A DNA stretch of 64,000 nucleotides from an uncultured Clostridia bacterium (GTDB lineage Bacteria; Bacillota; Clostridia; TANB77; CAG-508). Below the pieces are notes generated by a model that saw only the letters and a list, made by a program, of their open reading frames with translations, did not search any database and was not told the DNA's origin. The DNA lies in assembly GCA_934129895.1 (NCBI GenBank), contig CAKOWY010000003.1, forward strand, positions 51,714-115,713. Direction: 5' to 3'. A program made the position numbers and the translations under genes. This document shows, piece after piece, positions 24,779-35,248 of the stretch. Positions within the stretch are counted from its first letter, which is position 1, and every line of letters starts with the position of its first letter.

Positions 24779-25028
24779 TTAAATTCCCATAAATAAGGCT
24801 ATACTCATCTTGGGTGGTATCTCTACCAACATATGTATATGATCTGGACATGCTTCAGCCTCTATTATTTCTACTTTCTTATATTTATTCGCATAATTGT
24901 TTCAATATTATTCCTATATCTCTTTTATAATGACTATAAATGGCCATTCTTCTATATTTGGGTGCAAATACTATATGATACTTGCATTAATATTTACTAT
25001 GTGCTAAACTATTTATATCGTCATTCAC
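24779..25028 (-). pseudogene. Decayed IS200/IS605-type transposase tnpA
   Basis: The minus strand translates in pieces to NDDINSLAHSKY, a stop, then CKYHIVFAPKYRRMAIYSHY and IGIILKQLCE, stops and a frameshift, then KVEIIEAEACPDHIHMLVE and IPPKMSIALFMGI, and a stop. These are the N-terminal half of the Y1 HUH transposase TnpA, with HUH as HIH in DHIHM. The catalytic Tyr region and the rest are gone. This explains most of the 469-base gene-free stretch 24705-25173; the remaining bases 25029-25173 hold nothing I recognise. Confidence 0.85.
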
Positions 25029-25173
25029 GATAAATTCTTCCTTTTATTAATTTTTTTACAGTTTCGCAGACTATAAAATTATTATATCATTGGAGGAATT
25101 TTTTTATACATTGCAATTGCTTTTTTTGAACTACAGGTCTAACCCATGGTTTTCTTTTAAACAATAAAAAATA

Positions 25174-25620
25174 TTACTTTTTAAATAAATGTTTAATTTT
25201 CTCAAACAACTTTTGAATAAAATTCTTTTCCTTATATTCTATAATTGCATTTTCCTCTAAAGTATCACTTTTTGACACACTTTGTATATTTCTTCTACTT
25301 TCAAATAAATCATTTGGATTATATTTTTTTCTTAATTCCTCTTCATATTCCTTTAGTTTTTGTGAATCTTTTAACTTAATTCTTTCTCTTTCTTCTTTAC
25401 TACACAAAAAATCTCTATAAATTACTGCTAAAATTACTTTTGTTTCATCCATTATATTACATTCTTCGAATGGTTCTTTTATATTCGGTATATATGTTTG
25501 AGATTTTTCTGCTGAAATTATCTCTTTAAATCTCTTTGGAATTTTATTTTGTAAACTTTCTGGCATAAGTTTTATAATTTGTTCAACTTCTGAAAATGCT
25601 TTTAAATAATTTTCTCTCAT
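25174..25620 (-). CDS. Conserved small protein, family member 2
   Basis: 148 aa. It aligns with members 1 and 3: NKIPKRF (about 25-31), ETKVILAVIYRDF (58-70), KEERERI, KKYNPNDLFESRR (about 97-109) and the basic C-terminal helix FIQKLFEKIKHLFKK. It follows its partner gene (25651-26841) by 30 bp on the same strand. The ribosome binding site (AAGAGAG) is weak, so translation may depend on the upstream gene. Function unknown. Confidence 0.8.
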   Translation of the reverse strand: MRENYLKAFSEVEQIIKLMPESLQNKIPKRFKEIISAEKSQTYIPNIKEPFEECNIMDETKVILAVIYRDFLCSKEERERIKLKDSQKLKEYEEELRKKYNPNDLFESRRNIQSVSKSDTLEENAIIEYKEKNFIQKLFEKIKHLFKK

Positions 25621-25650
25621 AACTTAACTCTCTTTCGTATTTTTGACTTT

Positions 25651-26841
25651 TTATTGTCGTGCATCTTGCCCTTGTTCTAATTGTTTTTCATTAAGTTCCT
25701 CCATTAATTCAACAACCTTATTTTTTTCATAAGCTCCTAATTTACTTTCATCCACACCTTGAGCAACCAACATCATTCTTTTCATCCAATCTGGTACAGA
25801 TGATGTTTCTTGCTCCTGCATTTCTACTTCAACACCATTACCTTTTGCATCTGTTTTAACTTCACTTTCAATGTTTTCTTGCTCACTTTCTTCATTCTCA
25901 TTTTGATAAATCCATGAATTATCAATTTCCATATCCATATCTGTTGGAACTTCTTGTATAAAATTAACAATATCAGTTCCAAATCCATCAATAGATGTTT
26001 CATACATTCCATTTGCACTCATATCCCTCCAATATGCATCTGTTGGTATCTTATGTATTCCTTTTAGCTTATTTAACTTTTCTATATTACATATTTTAGG
26101 AACAAAATATTTTACAAATACTTTTCCTTTTTCTTTATCTTCTTCAATATCTATTGTCAATGCATGACCACTATCTCTTACCATCATTAGTGCTCTGTTT
26201 TTTAGTCCAATAATATAAGTTTCTCCTAGTTCGCTATTCCATTGATTTTCTGGCATACTATCATATATGTCTTTAGCAATATCACTTGCCTCTCCAAACA
26301 ATGTACAATCACCATATCTGCCAATTTTTTTTCTTTCTACAACAGGCAACATTTTATACATATTATCATCATTACAAATATATGAATGTAATAAATGTAA
26401 CATTTCATTAATAGTTTTTGTTTCGGCTGCAACCCCAAACAAACTTATATTACTACCATCTCTATTAAAATGCTGTTTAGTTGTATATCCTACACAAACC
26501 TTTCCAACATCTTCAACAAATTTAGGAGACATATCTGAAAATGATTTTTTATAAATTTCTTTTAATTTATTTGGATCCATTGTTGATTCTAATTGATTTT
26601 TTATTTCTCCTAATAATTTCATAACATTTTCTTTGAACATACTTGTTGGTAAACCTTTTTGTGAAAAAATCTTATTCATTTCAACTTCTATTGTTTCTAT
26701 AGCTTTCATTAATTTATTTGAATATTCTATTACAGTATCTTGAGTATCTAAATTTGTAGGTGCACATTCTGCCAATATTTCTTTTATTTTAGCATCACTT
26801 TCAAAAAAATTTGCAAGTGATTTTACGTTTTCTTCCATCAT
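25651..26841 (-). CDS. 396-aa uncharacterised protein, partner of small family member 2
   Basis: AAGGAG precedes two ATGs (26841 and 26838). Residues 1-115 are helical and charged; 116-290 look globular and mixed (VCVGYTTKQHFNRDGSNISLFGV, GRYGDCTLFGEASDIAKDIY, GHALTIDIE, KIPTDAYWRDMS); 300-360 are acidic linker; the end is helical (WMKRMMLVAQGVDE). No signal peptide or membrane segment. The Asn/Asp/His-containing middle could be enzymatic, but I recognise no family. It stands in the same position as the ART-like gene in module 1. Confidence 0.75.
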   Translation of the reverse strand: MMEENVKSLANFFESDAKIKEILAECAPTNLDTQDTVIEYSNKLMKAIETIEVEMNKIFSQKGLPTSMFKENVMKLLGEIKNQLESTMDPNKLKEIYKKSFSDMSPKFVEDVGKVCVGYTTKQHFNRDGSNISLFGVAAETKTINEMLHLLHSYICNDDNMYKMLPVVERKKIGRYGDCTLFGEASDIAKDIYDSMPENQWNSELGETYIIGLKNRALMMVRDSGHALTIDIEEDKEKGKVFVKYFVPKICNIEKLNKLKGIHKIPTDAYWRDMSANGMYETSIDGFGTDIVNFIQEVPTDMDMEIDNSWIYQNENEESEQENIESEVKTDAKGNGVEVEMQEQETSSVPDWMKRMMLVAQGVDESKLGAYEKNKVVELMEELNEKQLEQGQDARQ

Positions 26842-26889
26842 TTTTCTCCTTTTGTATTGATTTTCTTTATTATATCAAAACACAATTTA

Positions 26890-27216
26890 TCAGTCAATTC
26901 TTTTATATCTTCTACAATCAACTTTTCCTCTCAAATAAGCACATAATCTTTTACCATTTATTAAGTTTTCCTTTTGTTTTTTTGATAAATGTTTTATTTG
27001 ATATTCAAGTTTACATGCTAGTGACTTGTCTTTACTTCTCCACGCACATTCCAATCTTTGAGCATCATGTGATTTAGTATATTTTGCACATTTTATATCT
27101 TTTGTTAAATGTTCATTTATTCTCTTTTCTAAATCATTTGTCATGCCTGTATAAATGGAGTCATCATTACATCTCAACATATATGTATAATACAAATTAC
27201 TTTTCCTCTCTTTCAT
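26890..27216 (-). CDS. GIY-YIG nuclease-superfamily protein (UPF0213-like)
   Basis: Small GIY-YIG domain: YYTYMLRCNDDSIYTGMTNDLEKRINEH (written here in parts: YTYML, YTGMT, then the Arg in EKRINEH). An Arg-rich middle and a GKRLCAYLRG end fit the YhbQ/UPF0213 type, which has been linked to structured DNA. The ATG at 27216 lacks a ribosome binding site; a TTG at 27195 (LYYTYML) has AGAGG 8 nt upstream and may be the real start, giving 101 aa. Confidence 0.85.
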   Translation of the reverse strand: MKERKSNLYYTYMLRCNDDSIYTGMTNDLEKRINEHLTKDIKCAKYTKSHDAQRLECAWRSKDKSLACKLEYQIKHLSKKQKENLINGKRLCAYLRGKVDCRRYKRID

Positions 27217-27225
27217 TATTTTAAT

Positions 27226-27262
27226 AAAAACGAAGATAACTAAAAATTATATCTTCGTTTTT
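27226..27262 (-). terminator. Terminator of the surface protein operon
   Basis: 13-bp stem (27226-27238 with 27250-27262) and 11-nt loop between the stop of the giant gene and the GIY-YIG gene, with A and T runs on the two sides. Confidence 0.8.
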
Positions 27263-27274
27263 TAATAATTATTT

Positions 27275-30200
27275 TTATTTTATTATAATCATTTTTTCAA
27301 CATCACCAATTGCTCTGTCGCCATCATATAATGTAAATATTACCTTATATGTACCTTGTAATAAATTACTCTTTAATGTTAATTGTAAATTTTGAATAGA
27401 TTTTGGATTATCTGTAACTAAATATTCATTTTTTATAGCTGTAGCAATCAAATTATTTTCTACATATTCATTTAAATCTACTAAATTATATGTATAACTA
27501 TATAATGAATCTGCTGGATAATCTCTTCTATACATAGAAATATGTATACTTGGATTTGTAAATTCTCCAGAATATCCTATTTCAAAATTTAAAACATTGC
27601 TTTTATTTATTCCTTCTCCAGTAGTTTTATCTATTATAACCGAATCTTTATCAAGTTTCGCAATTAATCCATAGTCTGTATTTATAATTTGAACATTAAT
27701 ACTATCTTCGGCAATATGACTTGAATAATAAATTCCGTCTAAAGAACCAAATGTTTCAAATTTTATTGTATATGTTTTACTCTCCAATTTTCCATTTTCT
27801 GTATAAAATGTTAAATCAGTTAAAATATTAGAAACTGCATCTGCAAGTTTTATTCTAAATGAACCATCTGCTCTTGCATAATATCTACTTCCATTATGCT
27901 CAATATAAATACCAGTTAAATCTGATGAACTTAATTGATTTCCACTATCTAAAATCGTAATTTTTACACCTAATTGATCTTGAAAATATGTTGTATCATA
28001 AACTGTTTCTGCATCAACTTGTTGATATGCATATTGAGTTGTTAATGTTGTTTTTAAATTCTCACCAATATATATATATGATTTATCAGCTTTAACAGAA
28101 ACATCCTTTATTGCCTCTTTATCCATATATACATTAAATAACATTGGATATGCATCTCTATTTACAGTAAGTTTTGTTGTATTATCCCAGTAATCTCTCA
28201 ATTGTACTATTAAATATTCATTTTGCAATGAATTTGCAAGTGCAATATTTTCAAAATCAAATTGGAATATAAATTCTTCCATTACTAAATCTGCTTCTTT
28301 ATTATAATAAGTTTGATCAGCACTATATTTTTCATTAGTACTGTCCATAGCTGTAAATTCTGTAAAATAAAATTCTGTTTTATTAGAAGCATTATCTTCT
28401 TCTGTTACTATGTAATAATAATATCTAATATTATCACTTGATGAGCGGTCTATCATTGTTATTTTAGTATTTGCTGGTAATACACAACTTGATATTAAAC
28501 AATGCTTATAATAATATCCTTCTTTGTAATATTCATCATCTGTTGAATAATTTCCTAAATATAATGAATAATATGCAGATAATGAACTTTTACTTGTAAT
28601 TTTAGTTGTAGTTGTTGGGAACATACTATATTGTTTTCCTGGTGACATAGCTCCCTCATAGTAATCTGTTGCTAGTTTTATAGTATTATTTGTAGATAAT
28701 GTTATAACAATATATACATTTTTTATTTGCATTTCATCATTTTTTACATAACTAGCTTGAAGTTTTATTGTTACAGTACCTAATGTTTTTGTTTCACTAA
28801 CATTTTTCGAATGTCCCATATAAAAACTAAATGTTGGTGTTGTACTAGAATTATCACTTACAAACTCTGTAGTTCCTACTACTTCTCCAGTTTGTGCATT
28901 ATCTTTTCTATAAAATTCTGTTTTACCTTTTGACTGCCATCCTGTATTTCCAGCTGTCATTGTTAAACCAAAATTACTATTTGCTATATTTTTATCCATT
29001 TCAATATTCGGTATTGTATCTTCGTCTTTTAATATAACTCCATCACTTAAATCTGATGTATCTACACCCAACACATTAATAACCATATTAGGTTCATTTA
29101 ATCCATCAAGTGATAATACATAAGCTGCTGTTGTTGAATACTTTGTTGCAATTAATTCTATATTTTCATAATATATATCATCTGACATTTTTCCTATTAT
29201 CCATTGATAATATGTTTCTGATTCTGGTGTTGGTTCAATATATTTTGTTTCTATTTTTCCATCAACATTATAATTTGTATAAAAACCATCTACTTCTATT
29301 TGATGATTTGTATAATGCTTTCCTTGTACATAAGAGTTTCTTGAAAATTCTTCATAATCTGTTGGAACTTCATCACCATGTTGATAATCTGATGAGTAAA
29401 TTCCTGTATTTCTATTTATTTTTCCTTTAAATAATCCAACATAAGTCATTCCTGAAACTTCACCATGTGAACCTGATTCAGTTGTTAAAACTAGATTTTT
29501 TCCTTGTAATAAATATATTCTGTTGTCAACATTTTTACTTATTATTCCATTTTTTCCTACTGTTACTGTCGCTTTTTGGTTTGAAGCATCCACACTTGTT
29601 AGCTTTTCTAATATATTTGCACCACTTGCTAGATACAATGTTGAATTATTTTTTATAATTAATTCTTTTATTCTGTTAAAAGAATATGCTGTTGTAGAAA
29701 TTTCATTTGTTCTATCTGTTGTTCCTTCTAAATATATTCCACAATTATTAATTTCAACTTTTGTTGCTCTCTGAATTGAAATATTATTTTTTATGTTTGT
29801 TGCAGAACCATAATTTGATATATTAACATACCCATCTCCTGACATTGTTGCTGCATTTCCTGCACCAAAAATACTCTTTCCAATTGTAAATGTATAAGTT
29901 CCATTATCATAATCTTCTGCATTTATATTTATATATGTATTTCCAATAACACTTTCAAATGAGAAGTCGTAATCATCTGAACCAGCAGAATTTGATTTTC
30001 CTCCACCAAATACTGTTCCAGATATATTTATTGTTCCTTGTGTCAATCCTGTTGTTTCAACAACTGTTTTTCCTATATTAACATTTGTTTTTCCTGTTAC
30101 TACAGCTGTATTAGCTGCACCATATACATCTCCTCCAATAGTTGCTCCTGCAATATCAACTGTAACTGTAGATGATTTTGATGTAGAACCAGTATTAGCT

Positions 30201-33200
30201 GCATTTCCACTACCAAATACATCTCCTTGAACTATTGTTGTTCCATCTAGAGTAATTAAATTGTTTCCAGCAACAACTGCTGCTGAACCATTTCCTCCAC
30301 CATAAGTTGAGCCTGTTATTTTAGCATTATGTAATGTAACTATTGTATTTCCTGTTGTTATAGCATTATTTCCTCCACCATATACATTTTCAGCTGAAGA
30401 ATTTACTACAACTTCTGTGTTTTCTGTACTTCCACCTGCATTATTTCCACCATATACATCTTTTACTATTCCAGAATTTATTGTAACATAAGATGTTTGA
30501 ACTGTTCCGTCTTGATTTGAACCACCATATATTTCATTTGCTGTACTTCCTGCCAATGTTATACTTGCTGTCGCAATATTAGCTGTTCCCGCTGCATTTT
30601 GACCATATCCTCCACCAAATCCTTTTGTAATAGTTCCTCCTGTTAAATTTACATTTGTTGCTGTTGTAGCAGCTTGGAAGCCACCACCATAAACATTTTC
30701 TATTGTTCCTCCTGTTACAAAAACATTAGATGTTGTTGTTGTTCCACCTTCATTATTTCCACCAAATACATTTGTTGCATTTCCTGATTGAATATATACA
30801 TGACTAGCAGTTACTGTGCCAGATGTGTCTGAACCCCCAAATATATTTTTAGCTTTTCCACCTTGCAAATATATTGCTCTTGTCGTGTCTGATGTTCCAG
30901 AAGATAATAAATTTGCGGCTTTACCTCCATTGAATCCATTTGTTATATCAGCATTTTCATATAAATATACATTAACAGATTTAGTTGTTGTTGTTATTCC
31001 TGCTTTATTTCCTCCACCATATACTGTTAATAACTTTGATTTAACATTTTTTCCAACATTTACAGTTATTGTTCCACTTGTTGTTCCATTTATATCATTT
31101 CCACCAAATGCTGAACATTCTGGCAAATCACTTCCATCTATATTTAATGTAACATTTCCAGATATTGTTGCTGATACAGAATCAGAACCTTTACCACCTC
31201 CAAATACATAACCAGTTATTGCTATTACATTTGGATTATTTTTGCCATCTTCTATATTAACTGTAACATTTGCTTTCATAGAGCCTAATGAACTTCCACC
31301 ATAAGCACTTCCATATATTTTTACGTTTTTATCATTATCAGTAATATTTACAATAGCATCATTTGTAATAATTGTATTTCTTCCATATCCTCCACCAAAT
31401 AATACTGGATTATCTGTTGTATTACCCATTATACCTAGCGTTCCTCCAGATACATTTATATTTGATGATGTATATACTGTACCTGTTGTATTTGATCCTC
31501 CATATATTGCACTCTTAACTTGTCCATCTTTCATATTTATAATAGTTTTTCCATATATATGATTTTGATTTGCACCACCATAAACGTTTCCATCTATTAT
31601 TCCACCAAGTATATCTATTTTTGCAGTTGCACTAGTTCCACTTGGTGTTCCAACTATACCATAATTTCCTCCACCATATACACTATTTAATATATGTGCA
31701 TTTCCATCTATTATAATGTGAGAATTGCTAACTTGTCCTGAATTTTCAATTCTTGAATTTCCATTTCCAGCTCCAAGAACACAACCAGCAGCTACGCCGT
31801 ATAATCCATTTGCATCTGCTACAGTTTGTTCTGTTCCTATTTGAGCAGTTCCACCCACATATACTAATGTATCACAATTTTCTATTCTACCATCTGAACC
31901 AGTTCCAGTTGCATAAACACCATTAGAACCACCACTAATACTATATAAAATTGTTCCTCCTGTTACTTGAATTATTCTATCTTCATAAGTAGTTGAATAT
32001 CCTGCTCCTCCAACAATGTTTTTGACCGTTCCACCTTTTACATATATTCTTGTATCAACATTTGTATTATTAGTAACCTTTAAGCCTCCTACTATATTAG
32101 CAACATTACCGCCTTCCATAATAAAATATCTGTCACTAATATCTCTTACACTATTACTTGCTCCAACACCATGTCCACCAACATATATTCCAGCGTAAGC
32201 AATTTCTGTACTTGTCGGATTATCCGCTATAAAGTCATTTCCATAGTTTCCGCTCTTTACATTTATTATAAATGCTGGTTTTTCTACGTCTGAACGTCCA
32301 TTTATTCCATTTCCCCTGTTTACTGTACAACGATTATAATTTTTTAATTTATCATTTATATTTAATGCTCTGTCTACATCACATCCCAATGTTAAATAAA
32401 CTGTTCCATAATAATTTGCATTGCCTTCGCCATGAAATCCTTCTATTTGTGAATATTTTCCTGTTTCTACAACAAGTTTATATGCATTATCATCATTACT
32501 TGTGCTTCCAACACTTGTATTTGTTGAGCCTCCATACACTGTCCTAAATGTAGAAGCTGCCGTTGATGTATTTGTAATTGGATACATTCCTCGTCCTATT
32601 CTTACATTATTTCCATTACCGTATAAATATGGTTTTCCAGCAGTTGTTCCATTTGTATCACTTCTATATCCACTTGCATTTATATCTATATATTCTAATT
32701 GAAAGTCATTATATAAAGTAAAATCATTATAACTGCTATTTGTTAAATCTAATACGCCATTATTTCTATAGTCTGTTTGATTATATAATCCTGTTAATGT
32801 AAATGCAACATTTGTAGAAGATGTATAATATGAATTATTTTGAACATTTCCTACTACTCTTGTAGTTATTGTTTCTGTCGCAATTTCGGATTTTAGTAAA
32901 TGTATTGTTGTACCACCATAGCTTTTAGCTGTCCATCCATAATTATAAGATAAATATACAGTAGAAGTATACCATCCATTTCGAACTGTTGTATAAAGTT
33001 GTCCATTATTATAAGTCCAATTTGTTGGATTTGATGATAATGTTAAACTAAAATTATTCCAACCAGAATTATTTACCGCAAGATACTGTTGAGTAGCTAC
33101 ATTCTGTATTCTCCATGTACTTCCATTTGATATAAATTTCCATAAATATGAATCTCCCGGCTCATCTGTTGAAGGCAATTGAGCATTTTGCAACCCATTA

Positions 33201-35230
33201 TTACATATTAATGCATTTGCTCCACTTGTTGTACCATTTGAAATGATATATGTTTCTCCATTTACTACAGATGTACTTTCTTTATAAAATACATCTCCCG
33301 GATTTACTACCTCTCCTGCAGTTATAGGTGTTGTATAATTTATTGATGTATTCATATCAGACATCATTACAACAATATTTTTTTCTCTGTCATTTACATC
33401 TGATGAATTATTTCTTAAATATTGTAAAGCTGCTCCCCATGATCCTTTTGCCTTTTCAGGTGTTAAACCATCATTTGAATCAACTCCTTTTTCACTATCA
33501 ACATATACAACTGTCGCCTTTACCCATTTTGCATAAACATTTAATGTAACAGATTTCATTCCTGTTACTGTAAGAGTTTGTACATTTGTTTTAGAATCTT
33601 TAGTTATTGTTCCTTCTGAACAAGTCCAACCTCCAAATCCATATCCTGTTGGTCTATCTATAAATGGATTATCTATTAATTCTATAGATATATTTCCATT
33701 TACTATTGGACATGTTTTTTTGTATGTTATAATATTTTGTCGTTCAGTTAGTGATATATATCCAACTTTGTCTGCTTCTGTAATTGCACTTGAATATCCA
33801 TAATAATTTATTGTTACACTTGATAATGTAGAATCTTTATATATTCCTCTATTAGTGCCTCTTTCAGTTCCTGAAATATCATCTGTATAATTTTTTCCAA
33901 TATAATAATTTTTATCTGATTGTGTATCATCAATTGTTAATATATTATCTACAATTGATGAAGTATTTATTGTATCTTCATTTATTTCCTCATCTGTTAA
34001 TACTGCATTACTAGTTGCTTCTATATCTTCTATCGCAAAAATTGAAAATTCATCTGTTTCAAAAGATATTTCATTGCTTTTATCTTCAGATGTACTACCA
34101 TTTTCTATTTTTTCCTCATTTGGTGTTTCTTCACTTACAGTATCTTGAGAATTCTCCTGCATATTTTCATTTGGTTTTAATTCATCTATTTTTACTTCAT
34201 CTGTATTTGTTTTATTATTTTGTGAATCATTTGTATTTATATCATCTGTTTTTGTGTTATCAGTTTCAATATTATCTACTTTAGCATCATCTTTTTTGGT
34301 TTCATTTGATATATTTTCTTGTTTCTTTTTTATTTCAGAATTATTTTTTTCAGTTGTCTTATTTGTATCATTATTTTCGCTTTTTTGATTTTCATCTGTC
34401 TTATTATCATTTTCTTGAACATTTTCTGAAGTTGTAATTTTTTCTGCTTTATTGTCTTTATCAATATGCCATACATTTACATTTTTATTTTCAATTACAT
34501 TTGTTTCAATTGAAACTTCTACACTACTATTTACTTCATAAGGTTCATAATTTTTATCACCAATTTTTAATTTTATATCATAAGCTAATTTTAATACAAC
34601 TGGAGTTTTTGTTTGCTTTCTGATAGTTGATTGAACTTCTCCTAAATTTACCTCTTCAACATTTAATTTTGCATCTGCTGGCATATAACCTGATGCAAGA
34701 ATTCTCATGTCATCTCTTCTATCAGATAATTTTTTGTAATAATATTTTTCTCCATCAACATCAATCGTATCATATAATACACTTATTGAAATACTTTTTT
34801 CTTTTACTTCTTTTGCTGTTAATTTTATTTGACTTCCAGGCTCTATTGTGTTAGTTGTTATTTCTTCATTTTTTTCAGTATTTGTTTTTTCTTCACTTGA
34901 ACTTTCTGAAACTTTGTCATTTTTTTCATCTAAATTCTCATTACTACTATTCTCACTATCCTCAAAATAGAAAGCATATTTTAAGACTTTTTTATTATTT
35001 ATATATTCTGGTAATTTTATGTAATATTCATTATTTTTTTCAGTTGATTTTAATATATATTCTTCATCTGCAAGATTATTTTTTGAATCTTTTGCATCAA
35101 CTTTTATATTCATTATTTCTTCTGCTTTTGAAAAGTTTGCACTAAAATATGTTATTAATGTTAAAACTATAAGTATAAAAAGAAATACAATATTTATAAT
35201 TTTTTTATTAAATTTCTTTCCATGGCTCAT
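27275..35230 (-). CDS. Giant secreted repeat-rich surface protein (adhesin-like)
   Basis: 2651 aa. Signal peptide at about 1-36 (KKIINIVFLFILIVLTLITYF, cleavage near SKAEE). Residues 240-430 form a long Asn/Thr/Glu/Lys/Asp-rich linker. An InlB-type beta repeat ends at GYGFGGWTCSEG...YAKW (about 490-570); a ricin-type beta-trefoil-like segment (SYLWKFISNGSTWRIQN, QQYLAVN) lies near 660-800. From about 900 to 1790 about 20 units ending in [VIFA]-[YF]-G-G-[GSN]-[NY] suggest a beta-solenoid stalk. The C-terminal 850 residues are mixed beta domains. There is no LPXTG motif, SLH domain or C-terminal membrane anchor, so attachment is unexplained. The gene is 18 bp behind a membrane-protein gene. Function in adhesion or glycan binding is inferred from the repeats. 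Confidence 0.85.
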   Translation of the reverse strand: MSHGKKFNKKIINIVFLFILIVLTLITYFSANFSKAEEIMNIKVDAKDSKNNLADEEYILKSTEKNNEYYIKLPEYINNKKVLKYAFYFEDSENSSNENLDEKNDKVSESSSEEKTNTEKNEEITTNTIEPGSQIKLTAKEVKEKSISISVLYDTIDVDGEKYYYKKLSDRRDDMRILASGYMPADAKLNVEEVNLGEVQSTIRKQTKTPVVLKLAYDIKLKIGDKNYEPYEVNSSVEVSIETNVIENKNVNVWHIDKDNKAEKITTSENVQENDNKTDENQKSENNDTNKTTEKNNSEIKKKQENISNETKKDDAKVDNIETDNTKTDDINTNDSQNNKTNTDEVKIDELKPNENMQENSQDTVSEETPNEEKIENGSTSEDKSNEISFETDEFSIFAIEDIEATSNAVLTDEEINEDTINTSSIVDNILTIDDTQSDKNYYIGKNYTDDISGTERGTNRGIYKDSTLSSVTINYYGYSSAITEADKVGYISLTERQNIITYKKTCPIVNGNISIELIDNPFIDRPTGYGFGGWTCSEGTITKDSKTNVQTLTVTGMKSVTLNVYAKWVKATVVYVDSEKGVDSNDGLTPEKAKGSWGAALQYLRNNSSDVNDREKNIVVMMSDMNTSINYTTPITAGEVVNPGDVFYKESTSVVNGETYIISNGTTSGANALICNNGLQNAQLPSTDEPGDSYLWKFISNGSTWRIQNVATQQYLAVNNSGWNNFSLTLSSNPTNWTYNNGQLYTTVRNGWYTSTVYLSYNYGWTAKSYGGTTIHLLKSEIATETITTRVVGNVQNNSYYTSSTNVAFTLTGLYNQTDYRNNGVLDLTNSSYNDFTLYNDFQLEYIDINASGYRSDTNGTTAGKPYLYGNGNNVRIGRGMYPITNTSTAASTFRTVYGGSTNTSVGSTSNDDNAYKLVVETGKYSQIEGFHGEGNANYYGTVYLTLGCDVDRALNINDKLKNYNRCTVNRGNGINGRSDVEKPAFIINVKSGNYGNDFIADNPTSTEIAYAGIYVGGHGVGASNSVRDISDRYFIMEGGNVANIVGGLKVTNNTNVDTRIYVKGGTVKNIVGGAGYSTTYEDRIIQVTGGTILYSISGGSNGVYATGTGSDGRIENCDTLVYVGGTAQIGTEQTVADANGLYGVAAGCVLGAGNGNSRIENSGQVSNSHIIIDGNAHILNSVYGGGNYGIVGTPSGTSATAKIDILGGIIDGNVYGGANQNHIYGKTIINMKDGQVKSAIYGGSNTTGTVYTSSNINVSGGTLGIMGNTTDNPVLFGGGYGRNTIITNDAIVNITDNDKNVKIYGSAYGGSSLGSMKANVTVNIEDGKNNPNVIAITGYVFGGGKGSDSVSATISGNVTLNIDGSDLPECSAFGGNDINGTTSGTITVNVGKNVKSKLLTVYGGGNKAGITTTTKSVNVYLYENADITNGFNGGKAANLLSSGTSDTTRAIYLQGGKAKNIFGGSDTSGTVTASHVYIQSGNATNVFGGNNEGGTTTTSNVFVTGGTIENVYGGGFQAATTATNVNLTGGTITKGFGGGYGQNAAGTANIATASITLAGSTANEIYGGSNQDGTVQTSYVTINSGIVKDVYGGNNAGGSTENTEVVVNSSAENVYGGGNNAITTGNTIVTLHNAKITGSTYGGGNGSAAVVAGNNLITLDGTTIVQGDVFGSGNAANTGSTSKSSTVTVDIAGATIGGDVYGAANTAVVTGKTNVNIGKTVVETTGLTQGTINISGTVFGGGKSNSAGSDDYDFSFESVIGNTYININAEDYDNGTYTFTIGKSIFGAGNAATMSGDGYVNISNYGSATNIKNNISIQRATKVEINNCGIYLEGTTDRTNEISTTAYSFNRIKELIIKNNSTLYLASGANILEKLTSVDASNQKATVTVGKNGIISKNVDNRIYLLQGKNLVLTTESGSHGEVSGMTYVGLFKGKINRNTGIYSSDYQHGDEVPTDYEEFSRNSYVQGKHYTNHQIEVDGFYTNYNVDGKIETKYIEPTPESETYYQWIIGKMSDDIYYENIELIATKYSTTAAYVLSLDGLNEPNMVINVLGVDTSDLSDGVILKDEDTIPNIEMDKNIANSNFGLTMTAGNTGWQSKGKTEFYRKDNAQTGEVVGTTEFVSDNSSTTPTFSFYMGHSKNVSETKTLGTVTIKLQASYVKNDEMQIKNVYIVITLSTNNTIKLATDYYEGAMSPGKQYSMFPTTTTKITSKSSLSAYYSLYLGNYSTDDEYYKEGYYYKHCLISSCVLPANTKITMIDRSSSDNIRYYYYIVTEEDNASNKTEFYFTEFTAMDSTNEKYSADQTYYNKEADLVMEEFIFQFDFENIALANSLQNEYLIVQLRDYWDNTTKLTVNRDAYPMLFNVYMDKEAIKDVSVKADKSYIYIGENLKTTLTTQYAYQQVDAETVYDTTYFQDQLGVKITILDSGNQLSSSDLTGIYIEHNGSRYYARADGSFRIKLADAVSNILTDLTFYTENGKLESKTYTIKFETFGSLDGIYYSSHIAEDSINVQIINTDYGLIAKLDKDSVIIDKTTGEGINKSNVLNFEIGYSGEFTNPSIHISMYRRDYPADSLYSYTYNLVDLNEYVENNLIATAIKNEYLVTDNPKSIQNLQLTLKSNLLQGTYKVIFTLYDGDRAIGDVEKMIIIK

Positions 35231-35248
35231 TTATTGTTTTTCCTCCCA

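Noticed and set aside
24833..25033. Plus-strand frame in the gap as a small membrane protein
   Set aside because: It is the antisense of the decayed tnpA, with no ribosome binding site.
30000..32500. Repeated CCACCATA-type sequence as a CRISPR or DNA repeat array
   Set aside because: The repeats are the coding sequence of the Tyr/Phe-Gly-Gly solenoid units, irregular in spacing and in frame.
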